This document shows positions 33,465-41,625 of a stretch of 64,000 nt of DNA, one piece after another. Below the pieces are notes generated by a model. It saw only the letters and a list, made by a program, of their open reading frames with translations, had not been told where the DNA came from and searched no databases. The DNA comes from an uncultured Dehalococcoidia bacterium (GTDB taxonomy: Bacteria > Chloroflexota > Dehalococcoidia > Bin125). Both the position numbers and the translations under genes were made by a program. How positions within the stretch are numbered: the stretch's first letter is position 1; every line of letters starts with the position of its first letter. Where the stretch lies: contig CATQGW010000005.1 in NCBI GenBank assembly GCA_958295515.1, positions 310,001 through 374,000 on the forward strand, in the 5' to 3' direction.

Positions 33465-34429
33465 AAGCCCGCCTGCTTGTCCACCAGACCCACCAGCTCC
33501 CGCCCGCCCCGGTAGCGCCGCAAATTCTCGCAGAAGCGCTCCAGATTGCGCCCCGCCCGCAGCTGACTCGCCCCCGCCGTATGCGGCGTCATCACCACAT
33601 TGTCCAGCGCAAACACCGGATGATCCGCTGCCAGCGGCTCGCCCTCCACCACATCCAGCGCCGCCCCCCGCAACTGCCCGCTCTCAATCGCCTCCACCAG
33701 CGCCTCCAACTCAATGATCTCCCCCCGCGTCACATTCACAATCACTGCGCCCGGCTTCATCCGCGCAAACCGCTCGCGGTTGAACAAATGCCGCGTCTCC
33801 TCCGTCAACGGCGTGCAGACCGACACCACATCGCAGCGCCCCAGCATGTCGTCCAGCTTCTCCATCCCCAGCACCATCCGCACCTCCGCCGTCGCCGGCA
33901 CCGGCATCGCATCCACCGCCCGCACCTCCATCCCAAACCCCCGCGCACGCTGCGCCATCGCCCGCCCCGTCCCGCCAAACCCCACAATCCCCATCGTCAA
34001 CCCCGACAACTCAAACGCCGCCCGACGCATCCCCACCCGCGCCCCCCACGCCTCCCCGCGCAGCCGCAGCGCCGGCCCCAGCGAGCGCGCCAGCGCCAGC
34101 AGCAGCGCAAAACCGTGATCCGCCAGATGCGGCCCCACCAACCCCTTCTCCCCCGTCAGCGGAATCTCCGCCTCCCGAAACGCCTCGAACAGATAGCCGT
34201 CCACCCCCGACGCCGTCGCATGCACCCACTTCAGCCCCGACGCCTCCGCAAACAACTCCGGCGTCAGATACCCCAGCAGCACCTCCGCCTCCCCAATCTG
34301 CTCCAACCCCTCCTCCAGGTTGTTCGCCACCACCACCTCCGCTTCCGCCCCCGCCGCCGCGCGAATCCGCGCCAAATCCTCCTCCGTCACCTCCGGCAGC
34401 GTCAGCCCCGGCATCACCAGCACGCGCAT
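33461..34429 (-). CDS. D-isomer-specific 2-hydroxyacid dehydrogenase
   Basis: The 322-residue protein has the NAD-binding loop GIVGFGGTGRAMA near residue 145 and the catalytic Arg, Glu and His in VNVTRGEII, LDVVEGEPL and MTPHTAG. It would interconvert a 2-oxoacid and a D-2-hydroxyacid in the cytoplasm. ATG 34429 has GGAGGAG upstream. It leads a three-gene unit with the inositol-phosphatase-like and lipoprotein genes. A fragment of its 5' end is duplicated at 35196-35271. Confidence 0.9.
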   Translation of the reverse strand: MRVLVMPGLTLPEVTEEDLARIRAAAGAEAEVVVANNLEEGLEQIGEAEVLLGYLTPELFAEASGLKWVHATASGVDGYLFEAFREAEIPLTGEKGLVGPHLADHGFALLLALARSLGPALRLRGEAWGARVGMRRAAFELSGLTMGIVGFGGTGRAMAQRARGFGMEVRAVDAMPVPATAEVRMVLGMEKLDDMLGRCDVVSVCTPLTEETRHLFNRERFARMKPGAVIVNVTRGEIIELEALVEAIESGQLRGAALDVVEGEPLAADHPVFALDNVVMTPHTAGASQLRAGRNLERFCENLRRYRGGRELVGLVDKQAGF

Positions 34430-34445
34430 CGTCTCTCCTCCAATT

Positions 34446-35162
34446 TCAGTCCAGCAGCGCCACCACCGCCGTGACGACCGCAGCATTCGCCGCAAAGGTC
34501 AACACGATCGCGGCGATCAACACTCGCGTGTTCCAACGTCGATCCGTCCGCTCATTCTCCAATCCGCGCTGAAACTCCTCCCGCGTCGCGCCCATCTCCT
34601 CGCGCATCTCCTCGCGTATCTCTTTCCGCATCGCGCCCATCTCCCGGCGCATCCCACCGATCTCCTCATGCATCTCTTTCCGCATCCCACCGATCTCCTC
34701 ATGCATCTCTTTCCGCATCCCACCGATCTCGCCCCGCATCTCTTTCCGCATCCCACCGATCTCGCCCCGCATCTCTTTCCGCATCCCACCGATCTCGCCC
34801 CGCATCCCACCCAGCTCCTCGCGCATCTCCTCCCGCACCCCACCGATCTCCTCCCGCATCCCACCCAGCTCTTCGCGCATCTCCTCACGCAGCTCCCGCA
34901 TCTCCTGACGCACCTCCCGCATCTCCTGACGCAGCTCCACCACCGCCTGCTCAACCGCACCCAGCCGCTCGTCGATCCGAATCACCCCCTCCTTCAGACT
35001 CGCCACATCCCGCTCCAGCACCGCCAGCCGCCCCTCGAGCCTGCGCACATCCGCCGCGCTCGCAAACTGCTCCGGCAACCCCACCACCAGCTCATCCGCG
35101 ATCTCCTCATCGAGACCCTTCTCAACCAGCCGATTGCGCCACTCCATCGCCCGCGAAACCAT
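34446..35162 (-). CDS. Coiled-coil membrane protein (DUF1640-like), long paralogue
   Basis: The 238-residue protein begins MVSRAMEWRNRLVEKGLDEE. A short helical head (EQFASAADVRRLEGRL) leads into a long coiled coil, residues 45-200, containing at least five 11-residue repeats of the MRGEIGGMRKE kind. It ends with a membrane segment (RVLIAAIVLTFAANAAVVTAVVALL). The architecture matches DUF1640/CCDC90-type proteins: stalk plus C-terminal anchor. ATG 35162 has GAGGGG upstream. The first 40 residues are almost identical to the shorter gene next door, showing recent duplication. Confidence 0.75.
   Translation of the reverse strand: MVSRAMEWRNRLVEKGLDEEIADELVVGLPEQFASAADVRRLEGRLAVLERDVASLKEGVIRIDERLGAVEQAVVELRQEMREVRQEMRELREEMREELGGMREEIGGVREEMREELGGMRGEIGGMRKEMRGEIGGMRKEMRGEIGGMRKEMHEEIGGMRKEMHEEIGGMRREMGAMRKEIREEMREEMGATREEFQRGLENERTDRRWNTRVLIAAIVLTFAANAAVVTAVVALLD
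34655..34880. repeat. 33-bp in-frame tandem repeats in the coiled-coil gene
   Basis: Units of 33 bases such as CATCTCTTTCCGCATCCCAC plus CGATCTCGCCCCG are repeated five or more times with few changes. Each encodes an 11-residue hendecad of the coiled coil, so copy-number change would lengthen or shorten the stalk in frame. Confidence 0.85.
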
Positions 35163-35195
35163 GACCCGCCCCTCTCGCACCCCAGACTACCCGAT

Positions 35196-35271
35196 GGCCG
35201 CCGCGCGAATCCGCGCCAGATCATCCTCCGCCACCTCCGGCAGCGTCAGCCCCGCATCACCAGCACACGCA
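35196..35271 (-). pseudogene. Duplicated 5' fragment of the 2-hydroxyacid dehydrogenase gene
   Basis: This stretch matches 34353-34429, the first 25 codons of the dehydrogenase gene, with several substitutions and small deletions (for example CACCTCCGGCAGCGTCAGCC is shared). It lies between the two coiled-coil paralogues. It marks the junction of a tandem duplication that carried the start of the dehydrogenase gene with the coiled-coil gene. Confidence 0.8.
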
Positions 35272-35284
35272 CCCCAGCCTCCGC

Positions 35285-35665
35285 TCACCCGGCCAGCGTC
35301 ACCACCGCGGTGATCACACCAATGTTCGCGCCAAATCCCACAGCAAACATCGCCACCAGCAGGCGCGTTTGCGCACGCTGCGCCGCATGAAACTCCGCTC
35401 GCAGCGCTCGCAGCTCCTCGCGCATCTCCTCTCGCAGCGCCGCCAACTCCCGCTCGACCGCACTCAGCCGCTCATCGATCCGCGCCACATCCACGCGCAG
35501 CCTGGCCATCTCCTCCTCCAGACGCTCCACCCGACGATCCAGTGCGCGCACATCCGCCGCGCTCGCAAACTGCTCCGGCAACCCCACCACCAGCTCGTCC
35601 GCGATCTCCTCGTCGAGACCCTTCTCAACCAGCCGATTGCGCCACTCCATCGCCCGCGACACCAC
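35285..35665 (-). CDS. Coiled-coil membrane protein (DUF1640-like), short paralogue
   Basis: The 126-residue protein shares its first 40 residues almost exactly with the gene at 34446-35162. It has a short coiled coil (LEEEMARLRVDVARIDERL, ALREEMREELRALRAEF) without the hendecad array, and a C-terminal membrane segment (LLVAMFAVGFGANIGVITAVVTL). Start GTG 35665 corresponds to the ATG of the longer copy and has the same GAGGGG ribosome site. It probably represents the ancestral length. Confidence 0.75.
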   Translation of the reverse strand: MVSRAMEWRNRLVEKGLDEEIADELVVGLPEQFASAADVRALDRRVERLEEEMARLRVDVARIDERLSAVERELAALREEMREELRALRAEFHAAQRAQTRLLVAMFAVGFGANIGVITAVVTLAG

Positions 35666-35714
35666 ATCCCGCCCCTCTCGCACGCCAGACTACCCGATCA
35701 CCCACCCCCGCCAC

Positions 35715-35741
35715 TATCCTGACCACCCCAACCGACAGGAG
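35715..35741 (+). promoter_or_regulatory. -10-like box and ribosome site of the F420-type oxidoreductase gene
   Basis: TATCCT at 35715-35720 would start transcription about 22 bases before the ATG, and AGGAG at 35737-35741 is well spaced at 7 bases. No clear -35 was seen. Confidence 0.3.
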
Positions 35742-35748
35742 CACACCC

Positions 35749-36672
35749 ATGCAGTTCGGAGCCCAGGTCAGCGCCTACCTCACCTCCTGGGACGACATCC
35801 GCAGCGTCGCCCAAACCATGGACGCCGGAAACTACGACTCCATCTGGTTCGCCGACCACTTCGTCCCCCCCAACCGCGGCAAACACCTCGAAACCCGCGA
35901 AGCCTTCGAAGCCTTCGCCCTCGCCGCCGCCGTCGCCGCCTGCACCCACAACCTCCGCATCGGACACCTCGTCCTCGGCAACACCTACCGCAACCCCGCA
36001 CTCGCCGCCAAAATCGCCGGCAGCATCGACCACATCTCCCACGGACGCTTCACCCTCGGCATCGGCGCCTCCTGGTTCCGCCGCGAACACGACGCCTACG
36101 GCTGGACCTTTCCCAACATGCGCGAACGCCAGGACCGCTTCGAAGAAGCCTGCCAAATGCTCCGTACCATCTTCCACGCCCAAAACAACCCCGTCACCTT
36201 CAACGGACAGTACTACTCCCTCGACGACGCCCCACTCTCCCCCGGCGCATACCACCAACCCATCCCCATCCTCGTCGGCGGCACCGGACCCAAACGCACC
36301 CTCCGCACCCTCGCCATGTACGGCGACATCATGAACCTCGACGGCTGGGCCGGCCGCGGCATGTCCGTCGAACTGCTCAAAGAAAAAGTCGACATCCTCC
36401 ACCAACACTGCGAACACATCGGCCGCGACCCCGCCGAAATCAAAATCACCGCACTCATGCCCTGCCTGCTCACCAACGACGACCAAGCCGCCCGCCAATG
36501 GGAAGAACAAATCGGCCCCGGCACCCTCAACGGCCCCGCCGACAAAATCATCCAACGCATCGCCGAATTCCAACACCACGGCCTCCAAGAAATCATGTTC
36601 GGCCGCCGCGGCCCCAACACCCCCGACTACTACCAACGCCTAGACAACGAAATCATCGCCCACTTCAAATAA
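35749..36672 (+). CDS. LLM-class F420-dependent oxidoreductase
   Basis: The 307-residue TIM-barrel protein has the luciferase-like pattern: MQFGAQVSAYLTSWDDIRSV, YDSIWFADHFVPP, RIGHLVLGNTYRNPALAAKI, LGIGASWFRREHDAYGW and ILVGGTGPKRTLR. The motifs fit F420-dependent rather than FMN-dependent members. Enzymes of this class reduce or oxidise alcohols, sugars and xenobiotics; the substrate cannot be read. It stands alone, with its own ribosome site. Confidence 0.85.
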   Translation: MQFGAQVSAYLTSWDDIRSVAQTMDAGNYDSIWFADHFVPPNRGKHLETREAFEAFALAAAVAACTHNLRIGHLVLGNTYRNPALAAKIAGSIDHISHGRFTLGIGASWFRREHDAYGWTFPNMRERQDRFEEACQMLRTIFHAQNNPVTFNGQYYSLDDAPLSPGAYHQPIPILVGGTGPKRTLRTLAMYGDIMNLDGWAGRGMSVELLKEKVDILHQHCEHIGRDPAEIKITALMPCLLTNDDQAARQWEEQIGPGTLNGPADKIIQRIAEFQHHGLQEIMFGRRGPNTPDYYQRLDNEIIAHFK

Positions 36673-36743
36673 CCTCTCGCGGGCTGGGGGATTACCCGTC
36701 CTCGTTGACCGGAGACGCATCATTACGCCAGAAATGTCAGGGG

Positions 36744-36772
36744 TTGCGCCAAACCTTCGCAGCTGCTAGGGT
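36744..36772 (+). promoter_or_regulatory. Putative promoter of the 167-residue unknown gene
   Basis: TTGCGC (36744-36749) and TAGGGT (36767-36772) are separated by 17 bases, and a strong GGAGGTGAG follows at 36782. The start of transcription would fall near 36779. Confidence 0.35.
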
Positions 36773-36798
36773 TCCGAATACGGAGGTGAGAGATTCAC

Positions 36799-37302
36799 AT
36801 GACTAGAACCTGCAAACACGAGGTCCAGCCGCTCCCGGAAAATCGGATCGCCGTTGCTCGCAAACGGCCGGACTGGCCGAGGGGCCGCGCGCTAAAGGTC
36901 TGGACAGAGTATTTTCGCGTACCCGCGCTATTCGACGACGTGGCCCAGACAATTGGCAAGGAGTTGCCACGCTTGACTCCGTGTAGAGAAATGCTCGGGA
37001 TCTGGCACGTCGATGGTGGTTGTAGGGGACCACGTACCAATTACATCGGCGTGGACGTCGCGCGCGAATTTCCTGGAAACGTTGGGATAGCAGTGTTCAA
37101 GTACGCCGCGAAGCGTGTCAGTGAACAACGCATCCACCGGCTGCGCTGCACGCACCAATGGCAAGATGGCCGAATCTACTACCCCGGTGACAGCGACCAT
37201 CACGCGGTTCACACGTTCTTCCTCATCCCATCCCTCGACTACTGGACCGAACACCAGCAGGACTTCATCAACCTCGCCACCGACATCAACGCATCCATCT
37301 AG
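36799..37302 (+). CDS. Unrecognised 167-residue protein of lower GC
   Basis: The protein begins MTRTCKHEVQPLPENRIAVA and contains CREMLGIWHVDGGCRGPRTN, HRLRCTHQWQDGRIYYPGD and HHAVHTFFLIPSLDYWTEHQ. It has several Cys and His residues and many aromatics, but no motif I can name. Base composition is visibly less GC-rich than the flanking oxidoreductase, which suggests acquisition. GGAGGTGAG lies 8 bases before the ATG. It opens the mosaic region that runs to 48.4 kb. Confidence 0.7.
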   Translation: MTRTCKHEVQPLPENRIAVARKRPDWPRGRALKVWTEYFRVPALFDDVAQTIGKELPRLTPCREMLGIWHVDGGCRGPRTNYIGVDVAREFPGNVGIAVFKYAAKRVSEQRIHRLRCTHQWQDGRIYYPGDSDHHAVHTFFLIPSLDYWTEHQQDFINLATDINASI

Positions 37303-37325
37303 ATCACGCCCGGTCGTCGATGCGC

Positions 37326-37331
37326 TAAACT
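37326..37331 (+). promoter_or_regulatory. -10-like TAAACT before the 68-residue gene
   Basis: TAAACT lies 24 bases before the ATG. The same box at the same distance precedes the paralogue at 38277, within a shared upstream block ending ACAGAAGCGAGACCCCCC. Confidence 0.35.
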
Positions 37332-37355
37332 ACCCTCACAGAAGCGAGACCCCCC

Positions 37356-37562
37356 ATGGCCACCCCCAAGCGCCTCCACCACAACCTCACCCAAACCGAG
37401 CTCGACGAAATCCTGCGCACCCTCCCCCCCGACCTCGAATCCACCCCCGAGGAGGACGCTGAGGACAATGCCGCCTTCGAGCGCGGCCTCGAACAGATCA
37501 AGCAAGGCCGCTGGATCTGGTTCGAGGACCTCGAACGCAAGTACCCCGCCCATTTCAAATAA
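37356..37562 (+). CDS. Small antitoxin-like protein, copy 1
   Basis: A 68-residue acidic protein: MATPKRLHHNLTQTELDEIL, then LPPDLESTPEEDAEDNAAFE and a tail IWFEDLERKYPAHF. The head and central segment are nearly identical to the gene at 38277. The shape (short, charged, a helix pair, placed before a small unknown gene) is that of an antitoxin, but no DNA-binding motif is certain. It precedes a DUF2442 gene by 32 bases. Confidence 0.6.
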   Translation: MATPKRLHHNLTQTELDEILRTLPPDLESTPEEDAEDNAAFERGLEQIKQGRWIWFEDLERKYPAHFK

Positions 37563-37582
37563 CCACCCCGCGCCAAAAGCGC

Positions 37583-37588
37583 TAGGAT
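37583..37588 (+). promoter_or_regulatory. -10-like box for a leaderless DUF2442 mRNA
   Basis: TAGGAT ends 6 bases before the ATG and no ribosome binding site is present, the pattern also seen at several other genes here. Confidence 0.35.
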
Positions 37589-37594
37589 GACCGC

Positions 37595-37885
37595 ATGGAA
37601 CTCGTCCAGCCCACCAACGTCGAAGCCCGAGACGGCTACAAACTCTGGCTCGAATACGCCGACGGCGCAGCAGGCGAAATCGACCTCTCCCATCTCGTCG
37701 GCAGCGGCGTATTCAAAGCCTGGCAAGACCCCGCGTTCTTCCGCCAAGTCCACATCACCGACTACCGCGCAATCGCCTGGAGCGACGACATCGAGCTCTG
37801 CCCCGACGCCCTCTACACAGAACTCACCGGCCGCACCTGGGAAGAAATGTACCCTCCCCCCGCGAGCGTCGGAACGGATGTCTGA
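37595..37885 (+). CDS. DUF2442 protein
   Basis: A 96-residue protein with MELVQPTNVEARDGYKLWL, GAAGEIDLSHLVGSGVF and ITDYRAIAWSDDIELCPDAL, the hallmark order of DUF2442. This family is usually encoded beside DUF4160 genes in compact pairs of toxin-antitoxin type, exactly as here: the DUF4160 start lies 8 bases inside its 3' end. A tandem-duplicated version of the same domain is at 43053. Biochemical role unknown. Confidence 0.85.
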   Translation: MELVQPTNVEARDGYKLWLEYADGAAGEIDLSHLVGSGVFKAWQDPAFFRQVHITDYRAIAWSDDIELCPDALYTELTGRTWEEMYPPPASVGTDV

Positions 37886-38138
37886 ACTCTGTCGCTTCCA
37901 CGGCGTCGTCATCCGAATGTTCGTGAACGAACATGGCCCGCCCCACTTTCACGCGGTCGCCGGGGACGATCAGGCACTGATCGACATCGAAGCAGTGCGC
38001 GTCTACCGCGGCCGCCTCTCCCCGCGTCTGGAACGGGAGGTCTTGCGTTGGGCTGAGACCAGACAGGCAGAGCTGCGCGCTGCGTGGCGGAGCGCGCAGA
38101 GCCACGAACCGCTCGGCAAGATCGCGCCGCCCGACTAA
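37878..38138 (+). CDS. DUF4160 protein
   Basis: The 86-residue protein has VIRMFVNEHGPPHFHAVAG, the defining HxPPHFH-like motif of DUF4160, followed by LIDIEAVRVYRGRLSPR and a helical tail (VLRWAETRQAELRAAW). It overlaps the DUF2442 gene by 8 bases. The pair is widespread next to mobile and defence genes. Which partner, if either, is toxic is not known to me. Confidence 0.85.
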   Translation: MSELCRFHGVVIRMFVNEHGPPHFHAVAGDDQALIDIEAVRVYRGRLSPRLEREVLRWAETRQAELRAAWRSAQSHEPLGKIAPPD

Positions 38139-38246
38139 CACTGCCAAATCGCCCGGTCCCGCCAACCCCCAACGTCGACGCTCGTCACATCACACCCCAG
38201 ACCACTCTAAGCGTCGGCTCGCCCGCCGCACCCAACCACACAGCGC

Positions 38247-38252
38247 TAAACT
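38247..38252 (+). promoter_or_regulatory. -10-like TAAACT before the second small gene
   Basis: Same hexamer and same 24-base distance to the ATG as at 37326, part of a duplicated upstream block. Confidence 0.35.
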
Positions 38253-38276
38253 CACCCCACAGAAGCGAGACCCCCC

Positions 38277-38480
38277 ATGGCCACCCCCAAGCGCCTCCAC
38301 CACAACCTCACCCAAGCCAAGCTCGACCAAATCCTCCGCACCCTCCCCCCCGACCTCGAATCCACCCCCGAAGAGGACGCCGCCGACCTCGCCGCCTTCG
38401 AGCGCGCCGAAGCCCAGATCGCCAACCGCCAGTGGATTACACTCGAAGAGCTCGAACGCAAATACCAAAAAGGACCCTGA
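38277..38480 (+). CDS. Small antitoxin-like protein, copy 2
   Basis: A 67-residue paralogue of the gene at 37356: MATPKRLHHNLTQAKLDQIL and LPPDLESTPEEDAADLAAFE, with a diverged tail ITLEELERKYQKGP. The duplicated DNA begins about 35 bases before the ATG and is almost unchanged over the first 80 codon bases. Here the partner is a nuclease gene that starts 4 bases after the stop, unlike copy 1, whose neighbour is DUF2442. Confidence 0.6.
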   Translation: MATPKRLHHNLTQAKLDQILRTLPPDLESTPEEDAADLAAFERAEAQIANRQWITLEELERKYQKGP

Positions 38481-38484
38481 CCCC

Positions 38485-39540
38485 GTGGACGAAATCAACA
38501 TCTGGACCCGAGACCACCACGGCCGCGTCGCACCCGTCCAGCGCATCGCCCAGGTCGACTACGAACACAACCTCGAAGAAACCCTCATCGCACACCCCGA
38601 CATGCTCGCACCCGGACTCACCCTCATCGCCCGCCAACTCCCCACCGGCGGCGGCCCCCTCGACCTCCTCGGCATCGACGCCGACGGACGCCTCACCCTC
38701 TTCGAACTCAAACGCGGACGACTCGCCCGCGACGTAGTCACCCAAGCCATCGACTACGCCTCCTGGCTCGACTCCGTCTCCTTCCCCGACCTCGCCCGAC
38801 GCATCTCCGAACACTCCCCCCAAGGCGAAATCGAACACATCGACGACTTCGAAAACTGGTACGACGAACGCTTCACCGACGACCAGCGCGCCAACTTCCA
38901 GCCCACCAAAGTCGTCCTCGTCGGCCTCGGACTCGACTCCGCCACCGAGCGCATCGCCCGCTGGCTCAACACCGCCGGCGTCGACATCTCCGCCATCACC
39001 TTCCACGGCTTCGAACACAGCGGCCAAACCCTGCTCGCCCGTCAGGTCGAAGTCTCCGCCGACGAACCCGGCCGACCCGCCCGCGCACGCCGCCGCACCC
39101 CCGCCAACCCCCACGCCCTCGCCGAACAGTTCGGCCTCCAAACACTCTGGGATGCCGCCATCGAACTACTCGACACCTGCTTCGACGGCCTGCCCACCTA
39201 CCAAATCCGCCGCCAGGGCGGCATCACCTACGACCTGCGCCAAATCGACGGACCAAGCGGCAACGCCTACGCCGGCGTCTTCATCGACAGACCCAAAGCC
39301 ACACTCTTCATCGCCGTTCACGACATCGCCCGCGACCTCGCCCCCAAATCCTTCGCACAACTCCAACAACAGCTAAAATCGCAAGACCTCAAGCGCGAGC
39401 GAGGAGACGTCCGAACAAAGTTCTACGTAACCTCCCTTCAACAACTGCAAAACATCCGCAAACCCATCGCCGACTTCTACACCGACGCCCTCGCCCAGTA
39501 CGACAAACAGCGACCACACACGGAAAGCGAACCACAATGA
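38485..39540 (+). CDS. NucS/DUF91-type PD-(D/E)XK nuclease-like protein
   Basis: The 351-residue protein has a PD-(D/E)XK core in residues 30-100: Asp60 in GGGPLDLLGID, Glu74 and Lys76 in LFELKRG, and Gln87 and Tyr91 in VVTQAIDYASWL, as in the C-terminal domain of NucS/EndoMS and DUF91 proteins. The remaining 250 residues are helical and unassigned. GTG 38485 follows the small antitoxin-like gene by 4 bases, with AAGGA upstream. It could be a mismatch or foreign-DNA nuclease controlled by the small protein. Confidence 0.7.
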   Translation: MDEINIWTRDHHGRVAPVQRIAQVDYEHNLEETLIAHPDMLAPGLTLIARQLPTGGGPLDLLGIDADGRLTLFELKRGRLARDVVTQAIDYASWLDSVSFPDLARRISEHSPQGEIEHIDDFENWYDERFTDDQRANFQPTKVVLVGLGLDSATERIARWLNTAGVDISAITFHGFEHSGQTLLARQVEVSADEPGRPARARRRTPANPHALAEQFGLQTLWDAAIELLDTCFDGLPTYQIRRQGGITYDLRQIDGPSGNAYAGVFIDRPKATLFIAVHDIARDLAPKSFAQLQQQLKSQDLKRERGDVRTKFYVTSLQQLQNIRKPIADFYTDALAQYDKQRPHTESEPQ

Positions 39541-40532
39541 ACCACCGACAAATGGGCCGCACCGGCCTCCGCGTCTCCGAAATCTGCCTCGGCACCATGA
39601 CCTTCGGCTTCCAAACCGAAGAACCCGAATCCCACCGCATCCTCTCCGCCGCCCACGACCGCGGCGTCAACTTCATCGACACCGCCGACGTCTACCCCAT
39701 CGGCGCGCCCCGCGTCGGAACATCCGAAGAAATCATCGGACGCTGGCTCCAACACCAGCCCCGCGACCAAATCGTCCTCGCCACCAAATGCGTCGCCCCC
39801 ATGGGCCCCCACCCCAACCAACGCGGCGCCTCCCGACAACACATCCTCGACGCCGTCGACCAATCCCTCCAACGCCTCCAAACCGACTACATCGACCTCT
39901 ACCAACTCCACTCACCCGACCCCAACACCCCCATCGAAGAAACCATGCAAGCCCTCGACGACCTCCGCCGCTGGGGCAAAATCCGCTACGCCGGCGCCTC
40001 CAACTACCGCGCCTGGCAACTCGCCCTCGCCCTCGCCGCCTCCGACAAAGCAAACATCACCCGCTTCGACTGCGACCAACCACGCTATAACATCCTCTGG
40101 CGCGACATCGAAACCGACCTCCTCCCCCTCTGCCGCCACCAGGGCGTCGGCATCATCGCCTACAACCCCCTCGCCGGCGGCTTCCTCACCGGCAAATACG
40201 CCAATCCCCAAGACCTCCAGCACAACACCCGCTTCACCCTCGGCAACGCCGGCCCGCGCTACCGCAAACGCTACTGGGACGACGCCCACTTCAACCAAGT
40301 CGCCGCCCTCCAACACCACTTCCGCGGACGCTCCATCACCCACGCCGCCATCGCCTGGGTCCTCGCCCAACCCGGCATCACCTCCGCCATCATCGGCGCC
40401 TCCCGCACCGACCAAATCCAAGACTCCCTCAACTACGAAACCCTAGAACTCACCCCCCAAGACCTAGAATTCTGCAACAACGCCTGGTACAACCTCCCCC
40501 GCCCCACCGACCCCGAAGTCGCCCTACGCTAA
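39537..40532 (+). CDS. Aldo/keto reductase, second copy
   Basis: The 331-residue protein carries the tetrad Asp48, Tyr53, Lys84 and His125 in NFIDTADVYP, VLATKCVAP and LYQLHSPDP, plus SAIIGASRTDQIQDSL for the cofactor phosphate. It starts at an ATGA overlap with the nuclease gene, so they are co-transcribed. It is not a close copy of the reductase at 23803. Codon use is much more biased to C-ending codons than in the nearby Mrr-like gene. Confidence 0.9.
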   Translation: MNHRQMGRTGLRVSEICLGTMTFGFQTEEPESHRILSAAHDRGVNFIDTADVYPIGAPRVGTSEEIIGRWLQHQPRDQIVLATKCVAPMGPHPNQRGASRQHILDAVDQSLQRLQTDYIDLYQLHSPDPNTPIEETMQALDDLRRWGKIRYAGASNYRAWQLALALAASDKANITRFDCDQPRYNILWRDIETDLLPLCRHQGVGIIAYNPLAGGFLTGKYANPQDLQHNTRFTLGNAGPRYRKRYWDDAHFNQVAALQHHFRGRSITHAAIAWVLAQPGITSAIIGASRTDQIQDSLNYETLELTPQDLEFCNNAWYNLPRPTDPEVALR

Positions 40533-40544
40533 GGAGAACCGACA

Positions 40545-41573
40545 ATGGCTGAACGAGAACCTCAAGCATGGACAATCAAAGGCGGCAAGATCGGCGAATA
40601 CGAGGCCGAATCCCTCGAACGCGGTATCGCGCTGCTCGGCTTCACGGACATTCCCGATCTCTCTGCCGCAACCAGTCGAGAGAGCGTCAGGAGCATCGTG
40701 AGGACGGCACGCCCGCAAGAAAGCGACCGCCATCACAACAACGTCATCTACCAACTGTTCGCCTTCCGCATGCTGATGTCCAAGAACGACATCATCGCAA
40801 TGCCGCTCAAGTCTATCCCCGACTTCGTCGCCGTGGGCCGCGTCCTTGGCGACTACCAGCGTATTGAGGTCGCCGGCGAAGACCGGCATGCGCGGCCCGT
40901 AGAGTGGCGCAACCTGCACATCGAGAGGGCGAACATTCGGTCCGACCTACTCAGCTCCCTCGATGTTCGCATGACGGTCAGCCGGCCTCGTGCTGAGAAC
41001 AGTACCCAGCGACTCACTCACATCTACGAGTATGGCATCGATCCCCAGATCGCCGCGGACCTCGAACAACTCGAAGGTGCCGTTTCATATGTCGTCGCAC
41101 AGGATCCTGAGGACGCAATCCTCAATCACATCCGCACGCAGTTTCCCGGCCGCGAGCTCGAACGGCTTGTCGCGGCGGTGCTCACTGCCGACGGCTACAC
41201 CACACTGCAAGCAGATGCCGGCCCCGACGGCGGCGTCGATGTGCTCGCCGGATACGGCCGCCTCGGCTTTGATCATCCCCGCCTCTGCGTGCAAGTCAAA
41301 GCGTGGTCCGATCGAGCCGGTGCCGAGGTCATACGCAGCACCGCCGGCACACTCAACCGGTTCGGCGCGGACCACGGCCTCATCGTGAGCTGGAGCGGCT
41401 TCACGAAAGAGGCGAAGAAGGAAGCGCGGGCATCCTTCTTCACGATGCGCCTCTGGGACGCCCGGGACCTCCTCAACGCCATCTACCGCAACTACGACCG
41501 CCTCCCCGACGAGATCCGCGCCCAAATCCCCCTCCAGCAAGTCTGGACCCTCCTCCCCGACGACGACCTCTAG
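40545..41573 (+). CDS. Mrr-like type IV restriction endonuclease
   Basis: The 342-residue protein ends with an Mrr catalytic domain: ELERLVAAVLTADGYTTLQ, then GPDGGVDVLA with Asp232, and LCVQVKAW with Gln250 and Lys252. The first 190 residues would be the recognition domain and are unassigned. Mrr-type enzymes cut DNA bearing foreign methylation. It has AAGGAG 9 bases before its ATG and follows the reductase by 12 bases. Base composition is lower in GC than its neighbours, consistent with acquisition. Confidence 0.85.
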   Translation: MAEREPQAWTIKGGKIGEYEAESLERGIALLGFTDIPDLSAATSRESVRSIVRTARPQESDRHHNNVIYQLFAFRMLMSKNDIIAMPLKSIPDFVAVGRVLGDYQRIEVAGEDRHARPVEWRNLHIERANIRSDLLSSLDVRMTVSRPRAENSTQRLTHIYEYGIDPQIAADLEQLEGAVSYVVAQDPEDAILNHIRTQFPGRELERLVAAVLTADGYTTLQADAGPDGGVDVLAGYGRLGFDHPRLCVQVKAWSDRAGAEVIRSTAGTLNRFGADHGLIVSWSGFTKEAKKEARASFFTMRLWDARDLLNAIYRNYDRLPDEIRAQIPLQQVWTLLPDDDL

Positions 41574-41583
41574 CCCCGCCCGC

Positions 41584-41589
41584 TACCAT
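41584..41589 (+). promoter_or_regulatory. -10-like TACCAT before the alcohol dehydrogenase gene
   Basis: TACCAT 36 bases before the ATG fits the TAnnnT pattern used elsewhere in the window. No -35 or ribosome site is clear. Confidence 0.25.
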
Positions 41590-41625
41590 CACCACAACAC
41601 CACCACACAGCAGAAAGCCAAACCC

